The translations under genes were made by a program, and so were the position numbers. A DNA stretch of 64,000 nt from contig NZ_JAMBNR010000014.1 of NCBI RefSeq assembly GCF_023715205.1, positions 62,001 to 126,000 of the forward strand, in the 5' to 3' direction. The stretch comes from Mesobacillus maritimus (GTDB taxonomy: Bacteria > Bacillota > Bacilli > Bacillales > Cytobacillaceae). The notes beneath the pieces are model-generated. The model did not search any database and was not told the origin of the DNA. It saw only the letters and a program-made list of their open reading frames with translations. Shown piece by piece: positions 37,001 to 48,552 of the stretch (position 1 is its first letter; each line of letters starts with the position of its first letter).

Positions 37001-37158
37001 TAGGTGAGCCCTTCTATAGTAATAAAGAAAAAGGTACAGGTTTAGGTTTAATGATATGTTTTAGAATTGTTCGGGAACATAACGGGTCAATAAAAGTAAA
37101 TAGTAAAGAAAATGAAGGTACCACGGTTGAAATTCGGTTACCAATAAAAACTTGTTAA
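34063..37158 (+). CDS. GGDEF-EAL-PAS histidine kinase fusion
   Basis: About 1031 aa. Order: PAS (1-110); GGDEF domain (about 125-285) with DINNFKNVNDTYGHG and a slightly altered active site YSGDEF; EAL domain (about 300-545) with YQPKINL, VEALLRW, EIEITES, SIDDFGTGFSS and LKIDQSFV, so all main metal ligands are present; two PAS domains; HisKA with GVAHEIRNPITS; HATPase with NIIKNSIEAIP, DNGIGIS and KGTGLGL. The kinase half resembles KinE-type sporulation kinases. AAAGGAGATCACC sets TTG 34063. No membrane segment, so it is cytosolic. It could link c-di-GMP turnover to phosphorelay input (inference). Confidence 0.88.
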   Translation: MSFIYNTKDILERVSDGFYSLNNELKFEYINNVTEKLLQIKRENAIGQYICDVLPHSDLHKFVLHYKRALSEQVPVEFEEFFNNRWYEIRAFPSKEGLSVLFRDITEKKKEFQDINFLANYDVITEIPNRIYFYKYLKRRLQSQSIVGSFAVLFIDINNFKNVNDTYGHGVGDLVLKQISRQIEKKINQFGCIARYSGDEFLLTLENLDDNEISSVIKRIIDSFSSPFCINGFDIRISISVGVSQFPKDGQSEELLIKHSENAMYQAKKEGRNKYKFYAFEENEGRVDALKLELELHKAIENNQLLLHYQPKINLTTGKIVGVEALLRWDHPEWGMVSPETFIPIAEETGLILPIGEWVLNAACKQNKTWQQQGFSTVVSVNLSAIQFNQTNIINTIESILQKTGVEPHFLEIEITESMTVDIDRTILLLQQLKKIGVHVSIDDFGTGFSSLSYLKNFPVDTLKIDQSFVKELRNNPNGETIVKTIISMAHNLNLIVVAEGIETKEQLVFLQQHLCDEGQGYFLSKPLTAFQLQEKRFEIEKIVEKHGIPKDINEQLLMKELLESAQRELHDTIRLQQGMIFKYKNINERFIHTQCDGELLYRLGMIPSQVIGKELADFLPYRTALDKTAYYKMAWEGEEFVTYEEELNGINYLTTLRPIKKAGEVVQVIGSCIDITKRKKAEKALQESEAKYRLISENMTDIIMLLDIFGTIQYASPSLGKVMGNPLESYIGKSSFDLIHPDDKQSVIMGFKKVLNTMNPLRLEARFVNIVGKSLLFEGLGTPVLGENGDPEHFIVVGRDITEKREMEEQLSKSEKLSVVGQLAAGVAHEIRNPITSIKGFIKLLEEGIMKKEFFEVISKDFKQVEEILEEFINLAKPKEIQLKKVNIKNILKEVVTLIKPEANLKSVEIFQEYKQNLPQIMCDSNQIKQVFLNIIKNSIEAIPKNGFVEIQGSIEGKNVLIKIIDNGIGISEERVQKLGEPFYSNKEKGTGLGLMICFRIVREHNGSIKVNSKENEGTTVEIRLPIKTC

Positions 37159-37316
37159 AAGGAAGAAACCTGATGAATTAAACCATATTATAGCTAGATA
37201 GGAAAAGAATATGCAAGAAGGTAATGCAACGCCATTAAAAACAAACAGAAAAACTCCCAATGTGCTTATTCGTTTGTTATGAAATTAATTTGCCCTTTTA
37301 ACAGTTATCTAAACTC

Positions 37317-37350
37317 AATCCCCATCTTACATACAGGTGGGGATTATTTG
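37317..37350 (+). terminator. Hairpin terminator after the kinase gene
   Basis: AATCCCCA and TGGGGATT arms with a 13-base loop, followed by ATTTG. Confidence 0.45.
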
Positions 37351-37489
37351 CCGTTTACCATCAAACAGTTAAATAAAAAGCCTTTTTCAGAAAATGCGGA
37401 TTCTATCCACATTTTTAGCTGAACAAAATCAAACCAGTATAATTCATCTCACTTCTGGAAAACTATACCACGAGAGGAGATGACTGGTC

Positions 37490-39049
37490 ATGAAATTACT
37501 TCTAAACTTAAGAAAAAGAAAAAAATTTAAGCTATCAGAAATGCTTGATTCTTTTTCTAATGAAGAACCAGATAAATTAATTAGTTCAGACCTTTCAGCC
37601 AATGAACGATTTTTGCGAGACATTTTTCATCAATGTTCTGATGTTGTGTTTCGTGTTGTACCTATAAACGATAAAACAAGATTACTTTTTGTCTATATTG
37701 ATGGTTTATGTGACACAAAACCTCTCGATGAGATGGTGTTATGTCCTGTTAGGGCATCTGAAAAAAAATGTGAAGTATTTATATTTGAAGAATTTGTTGC
37801 AAATCAGCTTCGAGCGGTTGCTCAGATAAAATCAACCAAGAATGTAAATGAATTAATTAATGGGATATTAACGGCAAATGTCGCCGTTCTTGTCGAGGGA
37901 GAAACAACTGCTTTACTTGCAGATTTAAAAGGTTTTGAAAAACGGTCAATTGAAGAGCCTTCCTCCGAAACCGTCATACGTGGTCCAAGAGACGGGTTTA
38001 CAGAAACATTACGTGTGAATACAAGCTTAATCCGTAGACGAATTAGGAGCTCTAGATTGAAGATAGAGTCATTTACAATTGGTAAACTTTCAAAAACAGA
38101 TGTAGCAATTATATATATTGAAAACATTGCAAGTGATTCTGTTATTGAGAAAGTACGTAAGAGACTTGAGTCAATTGAAATTGATGGAGTTATCGAGACT
38201 GGTTTTATTGAAGAGTTTGTTGAAGATTTTCCTTTTTCTCCATTTCCGCAAGTTCAAAACACCGAACGCCCTGATATTGTTTGCGGCAGTTTACTGGAAG
38301 GGAAAGTATCCATATTGGTGGACAATACTCCATTTGTTCTAATTGTTCCCATGACCTTTTGGTCGGGGTTGCAGGCCGCTGAAGACTACTATGAACGGTT
38401 TATTTATGTAACCTTTATTCGCTGGATTCGCTATACTTTATTCAATATTTCATTACTGCTTCCCTCTATATACGTTGCAGTAACAACTTTTCACCCACAG
38501 TTAATTCCAACAAATTTGTTAATAAGTATAGCATCTGCACGAGAGGACGTCCCATTTCCAGTGCTGTTTGAAGCTTTTATGATGGAGCTGATGTTCGAAG
38601 CTTTACGTGAAGCGGGGATACGGCTTCCAAAGTCAATTGGTTCAGCTGTTAGTATTGTAGGAGCCCTTGTTATTGGGGAAGCTGCTGTACAGGCTGGTAT
38701 TATCTCTGCTCCCATGGTTATTGTGGTAGCAGCTACAGGAATAGCATCATTCGCGATACCGCGCTATAATTTCGGCACTGCATACAGGATCCTTCGCTTT
38801 CCTATACTTATCCTAGCAGGACTATTTGGTCTCTATGGAGTTATTCTGGGAATGATTGCCATCCTCATTCACCTTGTTCATCTTCAATCCTTTGGGGTTC
38901 CCTATTTAAGTCCCATTGCCCCGCAAAATCCAAAATATCTTAAGGATGTTTTGGTCCGAGCACCTAGATGGAGCATGCATCGTCGACCTATAAGAGTAGC
39001 TGGTCAAGATAAAACTCGTATTCCTAAAGGGCGATGGAGGAAAAACTGA
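37490..39049 (+). CDS. Spore germinant receptor subunit A (GerA/GerKA family)
   Basis: 519 aa, intact. N-terminal soluble domains with ETVIRGPRDGFTETLRVNTS, then five or six membrane helices including SIYVAVTTFHPQLIPTN and GEAAVQAGIISAPMVIVV, and the end motif PYLSPIAPQNPKYLKDV. GAGGAGATGACTGGTC precedes the ATG. The product sits in the inner spore membrane with the B permease and C lipoprotein encoded directly downstream. Gene order is A-C-B. It is the intact counterpart of the ruined locus at 16-18 kb. Confidence 0.93.
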   Translation: MKLLLNLRKRKKFKLSEMLDSFSNEEPDKLISSDLSANERFLRDIFHQCSDVVFRVVPINDKTRLLFVYIDGLCDTKPLDEMVLCPVRASEKKCEVFIFEEFVANQLRAVAQIKSTKNVNELINGILTANVAVLVEGETTALLADLKGFEKRSIEEPSSETVIRGPRDGFTETLRVNTSLIRRRIRSSRLKIESFTIGKLSKTDVAIIYIENIASDSVIEKVRKRLESIEIDGVIETGFIEEFVEDFPFSPFPQVQNTERPDIVCGSLLEGKVSILVDNTPFVLIVPMTFWSGLQAAEDYYERFIYVTFIRWIRYTLFNISLLLPSIYVAVTTFHPQLIPTNLLISIASAREDVPFPVLFEAFMMELMFEALREAGIRLPKSIGSAVSIVGALVIGEAAVQAGIISAPMVIVVAATGIASFAIPRYNFGTAYRILRFPILILAGLFGLYGVILGMIAILIHLVHLQSFGVPYLSPIAPQNPKYLKDVLVRAPRWSMHRRPIRVAGQDKTRIPKGRWRKN

Positions 39050-39057
39050 AGGAAGGA

Positions 39058-40248
39058 ATGAATGATGAGATGATCAAAAGACTAAAAATATGTCTTATTC
39101 TACTAGTTTGTATGTTTTTAACTACCGGATGCTGGGATGAAAGAGAAATAAATGATCGGGCCATCATATTGGGGTGGGGTTTCGACCAAAATGAAGAAGG
39201 AGATTATATTGGCAGTGCTCAGATTGTTGTTCCAGGGGAAGTTGGTGAGAGAAGTAGTGGTCAAGGCAAAGGATATATAGTTGAAACTGCTACAGGGAAA
39301 AGTCTTTTGGATGTAACTCAGAATTTGCAAAGAAAGCTCTCAAGGGAAGTTTTTCTAAGTCATCAGAAGGTCATAGTAATAGGGGAACGCTTAGCCAGAA
39401 ATGGGATATCGAACATCCTTGATGTATACAGTCGAGAACCTGAACTTCCCATACGAACGAACTTTTTTGTTTTAAAAAACGGTGAAGCATTTGATTTTCT
39501 GGAGGTACCTTATAAGATGGAAGACATGCCTTCAACTGCTGCACTGAAAATGTTCCAAAGTACAGCAGGACCAGAAAGCACTACGTTTAAGGATTTTTTG
39601 GAAGGTGCGAGTTCAGAGGGAATTAGTCCTACAGTACCGATTCTTGAAATTATTAATTCTAAAAAGGAGAAAGAAAAGGATACCGAGACCTTCCGGCTTG
39701 GGGGGAGAGCTATTTTCAATCAGGATCTTGAGTTGGTTGGATTTTTATCCTATCGAGAGTCAGTTGATAGATTGTGGATTATTAACAAGTTAAATACTCA
39801 TAAATTAACCACAAATTTATTAGGGGAAGAAGGAAATGTAGGTATAATGGGTATGAATTTTAAAAGTAAAATCCAACCCATTATACAAAATGATCAAGTG
39901 GAATTTCATATAACGCTTTCCGGAACAGGGGTGGTTCGTGAAAATAATACAGCATTAGATCTAAAGCAGCCAAAGAACCTTCAAATAATAGAACGTACAT
40001 TTAATAAGAATTTACAAGATCATATGATAAGTACCATTACAAAAGTTCAAAAAGAATATAAAACAGATATTTTGGGTTTTGGACAATCCATTCATAAGAA
40101 ATACCCTCGAAAATGGAAAATTTGGAAAAAGGATTGGAGTAAGAAATTCTCGGATGCAGATATTACAGTTAAAGTGGATATAAATATTGAGCGAACTGGG
40201 GTAACTGGTTCTCCATTACATTTGAAAGAAAGTGAGATCCAGAAATGA
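39058..40248 (+). CDS. Ger(x)C-family germination lipoprotein
   Basis: About 396 aa with signal peptide LKICLILLVCMFLTTGC (lipobox TTGC), then WDEREINDRAIILGWGFD, the N-domain VIVIGERLARNGISNILDV, the middle domain FRLGGRAIFNQDLELVGFL and the C-terminal DILGFGQ region. Several ATGs compete (39034, 39058, 39070); GGAAGGA lies 12 bases before 39070, whose product starts right at the signal peptide. Its first codons overlap the end of the A gene and its TGA overlaps the start of the B gene, so all three are coupled. Confidence 0.92.
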   Translation: MNDEMIKRLKICLILLVCMFLTTGCWDEREINDRAIILGWGFDQNEEGDYIGSAQIVVPGEVGERSSGQGKGYIVETATGKSLLDVTQNLQRKLSREVFLSHQKVIVIGERLARNGISNILDVYSREPELPIRTNFFVLKNGEAFDFLEVPYKMEDMPSTAALKMFQSTAGPESTTFKDFLEGASSEGISPTVPILEIINSKKEKEKDTETFRLGGRAIFNQDLELVGFLSYRESVDRLWIINKLNTHKLTTNLLGEEGNVGIMGMNFKSKIQPIIQNDQVEFHITLSGTGVVRENNTALDLKQPKNLQIIERTFNKNLQDHMISTITKVQKEYKTDILGFGQSIHKKYPRKWKIWKKDWSKKFSDADITVKVDINIERTGVTGSPLHLKESEIQK

Positions 40249-41342
40249 AAATTTCCAAGTACCAAATATTTTGGATCATTGCATCTCTAGAAATTGGAAT
40301 GGTTTTGTTACTGACACAATCCCCTGCTATCGAGGAAGCAAAGCAGGACGCTTGGATCTCATTTGTTATTGCTGGGTTTGCAGGAATAGGAATCACCTTT
40401 GCTGCAGGAAAACTAAGTCTTCTCTATCCTAACAAAACATTCATTCAGTATAGTCAAAGCATATTAGGGAAATGGTTAGGGAGAATAATAGTGATTCCAT
40501 ATTTTATCCATTGGCTTTCTGTGATTGGAGTTATTTTTCGTCAATCATCAGAAATAATCCAAATGACTTTATTTACACAAACCCCAATATTTATTTTAAT
40601 TGTACTTTTATTACTTTTAGTCATTTATGTGAATTATATAGGGGGGATTGAAAGCATTGGGCGGTGTAGTGAAATCATGGGCCCGTTGATATTATTAATG
40701 GTTATTATTACTTTGGTCCTTAATTTTAATAATTTAGAATGGGATAAGATTCTGCCCGTTTATACTGACTCAGGATTAAAATCTATTTTAAAAGGAGGTT
40801 TAACGCCTGTATCGTTTTATGGTGAGTCGGTTTTAATAATGATGCTACTCTCTTTTACAGAAGAACCGAAAAAAGGAGTAACTTGTGCTATATGGGGTGT
40901 AGGAGTTGTTGCTCTTTTAGTGACTATTTCAACTCTAGAAATTCTAATGGTATTTGGAGCAAATTTGTCTTCAAGACTATGGTACCCATTTTTTGAGATG
41001 GCGAGATACATATCGCTTATGCGGTTTATACAAAATTTGGAAATAATTGTGACTGTTATATGGATCTTCAGTATATTTATAAAATTGTCCATTTATCTAT
41101 TCGTATCTAGTTATGGGATAGCTCAATGGTTAAATATAAAGAATTGGCGAAAAGTTATTTGGTTTGTAGCAATAGCTTCAATAGTACTTTCTTTGATTTA
41201 TCCTAATAATAACGTAGCGTCTGTTTCTTATCTTGAACAATATTGGCTTCCATTTGTTCTCCCTGTAAATATGATACTGATTCCCTTGCTCCTTTGGGGG
41301 ATTGGGGTTATTCGTAAAAATTCAAAACAGATTGATAAGTAA
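40245..41342 (+). CDS. GerB-type spore germination permease
   Basis: 365 aa, ten hydrophobic helices of the amino acid-polyamine-organocation type typical of endospore germination permeases: ISKYQIFWIIASLEIGMVLL at the start, YFIHWLSVIGVIFRQSSEII, and RLWYPFFEMARYISLMRFIQ near the end. ATG overlaps the GerC stop (ATGA). It likely binds the nutrient germinant together with the A subunit. The germinant is unknown. Confidence 0.92.
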   Translation: MKISKYQIFWIIASLEIGMVLLLTQSPAIEEAKQDAWISFVIAGFAGIGITFAAGKLSLLYPNKTFIQYSQSILGKWLGRIIVIPYFIHWLSVIGVIFRQSSEIIQMTLFTQTPIFILIVLLLLLVIYVNYIGGIESIGRCSEIMGPLILLMVIITLVLNFNNLEWDKILPVYTDSGLKSILKGGLTPVSFYGESVLIMMLLSFTEEPKKGVTCAIWGVGVVALLVTISTLEILMVFGANLSSRLWYPFFEMARYISLMRFIQNLEIIVTVIWIFSIFIKLSIYLFVSSYGIAQWLNIKNWRKVIWFVAIASIVLSLIYPNNNVASVSYLEQYWLPFVLPVNMILIPLLLWGIGVIRKNSKQIDK

Positions 41343-41356
41343 TCATACAGCAAGTG

Positions 41357-41397
41357 TAAAATAGGCTCCATCTTATAAAGAGATGGGACCTATTTTA
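41357..41397 (+). terminator. Terminator of the ger operon
   Basis: AAAATAGGCTCCATCT pairs with AGATGGGACCTATTTT (one mismatch) around seven bases. Confidence 0.75.
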
Positions 41398-41399
41398 TC

Positions 41400-41844
41400 C
41401 TTACTTATAAATCCACGGCCAGGAGACTCTTTAAGACCTTAACTTTTAAACTAAGGCTTTCTTCTCTTTTTCTCCCTCATAATGAAAAGCCAATGCTCTT
41501 CTGTCCTTATCCGCTACCCAAGCTAACTTTTCTTTAATTTTGTGAAGAAACTAAAATAAAATTCCATGGTTGCTAAAACCCTAATGAGGGTACATGATGA
41601 GCAGCATTTAGTATTTTATGTATTGTATTTTCTGGGGTAGGACAAAAAACTCCGAATGTCTTTTCTATGAAAAATAACCTAATATCCTTCTTATTCTTCC
41701 TTAGAAATCATATTTTCTCTTTCTTGTAAAAAATTAAAATGTTATTGTTAATTCATATATTAACAATAAAAACTATTGCTATCCGTCTCTTAATCAAATG
41801 TTTTTATTTTTTTATTGCTCCTTTTATTTTACTTAAAACTCATG
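41400..41844. other. Intergenic DNA upstream of the TPP riboswitch
   Basis: No gene seen. Very A+T-rich near 41700-41840. A TATACT at 41845-41850 is a likely -10 for the riboswitch transcript; the -35 is weak. Confidence 0.45.
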
Positions 41845-41872
41845 TATACTAAAATCAAACTAAATAGAAATA

Positions 41873-41968
41873 ACTAGGGGAGTCCAATAAGTTGGGCTGA
41901 GAGAGAAACACGTTAAAGTTTCTTGACCCTTTGGACCTGATCTAGATCATACTAGCGTGGGGAAGTTA
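41873..41968 (+). promoter_or_regulatory. TPP riboswitch (THI box)
   Basis: All landmark segments are present: AGGGGAGTCC, GGGCTGAGAG, a variable arm, GACCCTTTGGACCTGATCT and the closing ATACTAGCGTGGGGAAG. It binds thiamine pyrophosphate and turns off thiC. A terminator follows at once, so control is by premature termination. Confidence 0.96.
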
Positions 41969-41994
41969 GAAAATTTGAATAAACTTCTACATAC

Positions 41995-42029
41995 TAAGCC
42001 GGTCCATGCTTTTTGGATTCGGCTTTTTT
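41995..42029 (+). terminator. Riboswitch-controlled terminator
   Basis: AAGCCGGTCC and GGATTCGGCTT arms followed by TTTTTT, between the TPP aptamer and thiC. Confidence 0.85.
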
Positions 42030-42086
42030 ATTTAATTCATTTCTATAAGTCCTCTTATATTGTCTAGAACTCGTCCTTTAATTTAA

Positions 42087-43892
<1,806 letters not shown>

Positions 43893-43988
43893 CCTGCTGT
43901 AGGAGGTTTACGTTGGTGTTTCAAATAATTGTATAGAAATGTTATTTTATATAAATTCCATTAAAGGACTAGTTTAATTGAAGATAAA

Positions 43989-44037
43989 GAAACCTTGCCT
44001 CTTTAAAAGAGATAGTATTAGGGGTAAGGTTTTTTTT
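43989..44037 (+). terminator. Terminator of thiC
   Basis: AAACCTTGCC and GGGTAAGGTTT arms with a long loop, followed by TTTTTT. Confidence 0.6.
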
Positions 44038-44049
44038 AGCTTTATTAGA

Positions 44050-44760
44050 TTTCTACTGCTAATAGAATAAAACATTTACTTTATTCACTTGATACATGTT
44101 CATAATATTGATTTCCTTGATCCCTCTAAATAGTAACTTATGCCCTTCATGATAGAAATCATGTTGCTGTAATAGTTCGCACTTCAGAGAAGATAAAAAT
44201 AAATAGTGAAAATTAAAAATTATTCAAGGGAATGTTTTAATAAAAATGATTAGTGCGTGCAATGAGTGGGATTGTTGTAGTTAAGTGCACTAAATACTGA
44301 TGGTACAACCTCTTTAACAGAAAGTATGCCACTTATTATCGAAGCGCTGGGTAACGAAGATATGAAACGAATAATAACAATAGGAACTGCGGGTATTCTG
44401 CAAAGTAGAATCACGCCAAAATTTTTCGTTATCAATCAGTAATCAAAGCAGAAGTCAACCCGTCCAGCGAAAGGACATCATAAGGTTTATGATCTGCTTA
44501 AACAATCAACCTGAATGGACCATTATATGTCCAACGTATTTAACTGATGGACAAAGGTAAGGTAAATACCACGTAGAAAGTGATCTTTTGTCAGTAGATG
44601 GAGTTAAAATAAATGTATCAGATTTAGGACAATTTACTTTTAAACAGATAAAATCAAGTATTATATAAAACCACGAGTAGGTATCGCCTACTAATAATAT
44701 TCTCTTGCATTATTACTTGCTGTCAAAAGGTTAAATTTATAGTTTGTGAAAAATTGTACT
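44050..44760. other. Degenerate DNA upstream of the group II intron
   Basis: Broken frames only. A stretch near 44570-44665 reads GKYHVESDLLSVDGVKINVS and looks once-coding, but I cannot assign it. GTCCAATCTGA-type signals were not found. Confidence 0.4.
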
Positions 44761-47343
44761 GTGCGAAACGTTTCCTTATAAGTGCCGAAGCACGAAATAG
44801 GAGGATTGCCGAAAGGCAACTACAACTGATTTACTGAAATTCGGAATGAAAGCCGTCATGTTGAGCTGAAACGAATTGTCTGATACTCCTGCATGCACAG
44901 AACGGTAGTAGCCCGACGTGTATGAAGCCAGGTGAAGTCGGCTGAAATGTGCCTAAGTTCTTAAACGGGATATGGTGCCTGATAGGTCGGGATGCTACAA
45001 AATATCTATGGTGAGAATGTCCAACTGGACTGACGAACTTGCGAATGTACGGGTCTAGAAATTAATACGCTCGAAAGACGTATGCTGTAAATGCAGTGTC
45101 AAACACCGAAAAGTACGATTAGTACATAGGAACCTCGGAATATCTAACTAATGAGGATATAGAATTGACAGGCTTAAAGTAAGCACCTACGGATATATGT
45201 TAAAGCTAGGTTAATCTGAACGTTGTAAGTAAGAAACATCCACTAACGACTACTATCGGGATGGTGTCTATAAGATATGTAAATATCGAAGTGGCTTTAT
45301 TCTTATGAAAGTAGGGACGTAGTACCGTTGAAGCGAGTAATGATCGTGGAGGGATGGTCCCAAGTCTTTTTCTTTGAAACTAAGTCACTTAAATGAAACT
45401 CACAGGGTCGAGTAAGATGATGGGACTTTCCTCAAGGAAGGAGAAACAATCCATCGGTGAGTACAGCTTTACGACATGCAGAATATTATGGCATGCAAGA
45501 CATATTTGATGACCTTTATGAGCGAAGTAAAAACAATGCCACAAAAGGTTCAAGGCTATATGAACATATCATATAGACAATATCTTATTAGCCTTTCGGA
45601 ATATTAAAGCGAACACAGGCTCAAAAACAGCTGGAACTGATGGAATCACGATTGGCCAATACAAGATTGAAAACGCTGATGAATTTATTGAAGAAATTCG
45701 AAAAACCTTAAGGAATTACAAACCTCAAACGGTACGAAGGGTTGAGATACCCAAAACAAATGGAAAGAAACGTCCGTTAGGCATCCCAACTATGAGAGAT
45801 AGACTAATTCAACAGATGTTCAAACAAGTATTAGAGCCAATTTGTGAAGCTAAATTTTACAAACATTCATACGGGTTTAGACCAAACAGGTCAACTCATC
45901 ATGTAATGGCGAGATGTCAGTTCTTAGTCAATAATGTGAAGTTGCATCATGTAGTAGACATTGATATACAAGGTTTCTTTGACAACGTGAGCCATTCAAG
46001 GTTAATTAAACAAATGTACAGTATAGGCATACGGGACAAGAGAGTCTTAACGATTGTCTCGAAAATGCTAAAAGCACCAATAAAAGGCATAGGTGTTCCA
46101 ACCATAGGAACTCCGCAAGGAGGAATCCTATCACCTCTTTTATCAAACATTGTTTTAAATGATTTAGACTGGTGGATAGCCAATCAATGGGAATGCTTAA
46201 AAACAAAGCATACTTATGCAACCAATAGTAGGACTAGAGCGTTAAGGAAAACGAACCTGAAACAAATGTATATCGTTAGATATGCCGACGACTTTAAAAT
46301 CTTCACAAATTCTCATGAATCAGCCAGTAAAATATTTCATGCCACCAAAGAATACCTGAAAAATCAACTCAACCTTGATATATCTTCCGAGAAATCAACG
46401 ATTACCAATCTAAGAAAGAGAAAATCCGATTTTCTAGGCTTTTCTCTCAAAGCAGTATCCAAGCGTAATAAATATGTTGCCAATACGCACATTATGGATA
46501 AGAAGAAGATTAATATATTTGAAAAACTTAGAAATTTAATCGGTGAAATTCAAAATAAACCAACCCCAAAAACGGTCTTGGATTATAACGCTTATATTCT
46601 TGGAATTAAAAATTACTTTAAGGTCGCTACTCATGTCAATATAGACCTTGGAAAAATAGCCTATCATCTTACGAAAATCATGTACAATCGTCTTAAATCA
46701 ATTGGGAAGTATGGAAAACCGATTAATCCATCCGAATCATACAAGAGACTTCATAAGAATAATTTTAAAACATATAAAATTGCTGGTTTGTATTTATTTC
46801 CCTTAGGAGATATTCAAACAAGCAACGCTATGAACTTCAGTCAGGATATATGTGACTATACAAAAGAGGGAAGGTTTAAACTTCATCAAAATCTTAGGGC
46901 TGACATTGCCATAGAAATAAACAGGATGTTACAAATACCTTACGGTAAAGACAAACTGGATTTTGTAGATAACAAAATATCAAGGTACTCTATGCAACTG
47001 GGCAAATGTGCAGTAACAGGGGTATTTTTGACATCCGATAAGCTGCACTGTCACCATAAGTTACCCCGACATATGGGCGGAACCGATGAATTTAGCAATC
47101 TTGTAATTGTGCACGAAGGTGTACATAGGTTAATCCATGCCACTAATGAAAAGACGATTGAACGATATAGGAACATTCTTCAATTAGATGGAAAACAATT
47201 GAAGAAGCTAAACCAATACCGTAAGGTTTGTAATTTAATTGCTTTAGTCTAAAAGAATAAGATGGAACGCCTAATGCGGTGAAAATCGCACGTTGGGTGT
47301 GGAGCAGGGGAAAAGAAGGCGATTACATCAAGTTCTTACCTAT
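44761..47343 (+). mobile_element. Group II intron
   Basis: The 5' end is GTGCG, the group II consensus, followed by about 700 bases of structured RNA (domains I-III) and the maturase frame in domain IV. Domain V is recognisable at about 47270-47318 (CTAATGCGGTGAAAATCGCA then CGTTGGGTGTGG). Domain VI follows as GGGGAAAAGAAGG...TTCTTACC, ending near 47343. The 3' boundary is by eye. It is directly followed by a cassette-type repeat. Confidence 0.8.
45457..47252 (+). pseudogene. Group II intron maturase (RT-X-HNH), frameshifted near its start
   Basis: From GTG 45457 the frame reads LRHAEYYGMQDIFDDLYERS and NATKGSRLYEHII, then meets a stop. The correct reading DNILLAFRNIKANTGSKTAG continues two bases out of phase, so two bases (an extra TA in ATATAG near 45577) are inserted. 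The remainder is intact: RPLGIPT, HSYGFRPNRST, DIDIQGFFD, GTPQGGILSPLL, RYADDFKIF, the X domain, and an HNH endonuclease with CAVTG and CHHKLPRHMGG. Internal ATG 45792 would lose the first RT blocks. Confidence 0.82.
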
Positions 47344-47351
47344 TGCTATTA

Positions 47352-47432
47352 AACTAAAGGGGCAAGAGTTGAAGAATGGAGCTGTCATTTTGGCAGCTTT
47401 TCTTATTGTACGAACGTGCAGGTTTGTTCAAT
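47352..47432 (+). repeat. Cassette-type intergenic repeat, copy 5
   Basis: Best preserved copy: GGGGCAAGAGTTGAAGAATG, hairpin AGCTGTCATTTTGGCAGCT, TTTCTTATTGTAC, tail GAACGTGCAGGTTTGTTCAA. Gene 47559 starts 127 bases later in the same orientation. Confidence 0.8.
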
Positions 47433-47558
47433 AAGAAATCACAAAAGGAAGAGCATTTACGATAAAATAAGATTTGGCGTATTCATGTCTAATAAAAAAG
47501 TAATGCCAAAAATTGAGAAGATGTACACGACAAAAATACTAATAGTTGGAGGTTAGGA

Positions 47559-47855
47559 ATGTTTATCCTATTTGGTGTTATTGCAATAGTAGCAACTTTT
47601 ATAAATCTATATATGTATAAAGCAGGAAAGGATTATAAGCTTGCTATGGCAATAGGACTATCATTTACAGCGTTAACACTATGTTCAGAATATAGTCTTG
47701 TTTCTCGGTGGGTAAAAGTGGGAGATTGGTCAGCTTTAATGGATGTAGTCCCTGGTATGGAAAGGGCATTATGGTTTTTGACCATTGTTTCTATCTTACT
47801 AAATATCGCACCTATACTTTTAGAACGAAAAGGGAAGATTAATTCGTTTTTTTAG
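47559..47855 (+). CDS. Hypothetical 98-residue membrane protein
   Basis: Three hydrophobic helices (start MFILFGVIAIVATFINLYMY, end WFLTIVSILLNIAPILLERK) with an amphipathic loop SRWVKVGDWSALMDVVPGM. TTGGAGGTTAGGA precedes the ATG. No family name recognised. It is a single-gene unit after a repeat tail. Confidence 0.65.
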   Translation: MFILFGVIAIVATFINLYMYKAGKDYKLAMAIGLSFTALTLCSEYSLVSRWVKVGDWSALMDVVPGMERALWFLTIVSILLNIAPILLERKGKINSFF

Positions 47856-47945
47856 AAAAGCTATGTTAAATAATATTGTTGTTACATGCAAACAGATAAG
47901 GGAACCATAGAAAGGTTCCCTGTAGTAAAGACATTACGATATAGT

Positions 47946-48197
47946 TTAATAACCAAGTTCTTTTTCTTCGTATTCTTTCTTCATTTTTTTAATACAACGT
48001 GTAAGAGTGTATATGAATGCAAAAATAATTATGATAGATGAAAAAAGTTTCCAATCAATATCGGGTAGAATAAAAAACGCCCTAAATATAACACTACTTC
48101 CAAATATCATTAAAAACAAAGTTAGAAAATAATAAATGCGCACATAACTACTATATTTTAGTAGACTTATGTTCCACCATTTTCTTCTTTTTTCCAT
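47946..48197 (-). CDS. Hypothetical 83-residue membrane protein
   Basis: Two hydrophobic helices (IYYFLTLFLMIFGSSVIFRA and LFSSIIIIFAFIYTLTRCI) between basic ends (MEKRRKWW, KKMKKEYEEKE). AAGGTGATCTCTCT stands before ATG 48197; the frame upstream lacks a site. Convergent with the previous gene. Function unknown. Confidence 0.6.
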   Translation of the reverse strand: MEKRRKWWNISLLKYSSYVRIYYFLTLFLMIFGSSVIFRAFFILPDIDWKLFSSIIIIFAFIYTLTRCIKKMKKEYEEKELGY

Positions 48198-48242
48198 AGA
48201 GAGATCACCTTCAAAAAATTTTTTATTATCTATTAAACTCAT

Positions 48243-48550
48243 TTAGTAAATTCTGACAGTGTCATTTTATCATATGTTACATTTATAGAACATAAGCTAC
48301 TTTCATTTTTCTAATTAGTAAAAATCTCTTACAAACGGTATTGCTCTGTTGTACTTAGTTTGCTAATTACATCTATGATTTCCTTATGTTTACCTATATT
48401 AAAGAACGTAATTTCGCACATATTAAATACCAACAGAGTTCTTTAACATAGCTTTTAGTAAAAATAGAGGTGGTGTGTCCAAAATATAGGGAATATATTC
48501 ATAATTTTTAATATTTTGGAAACCAAATCCAATCGTAATCGTATTATTTA
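48243..48550. other. Intergenic DNA, no gene
   Basis: A+T-rich, stops in all frames. Confidence 0.45.
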
Positions 48551-48552
48551 AA

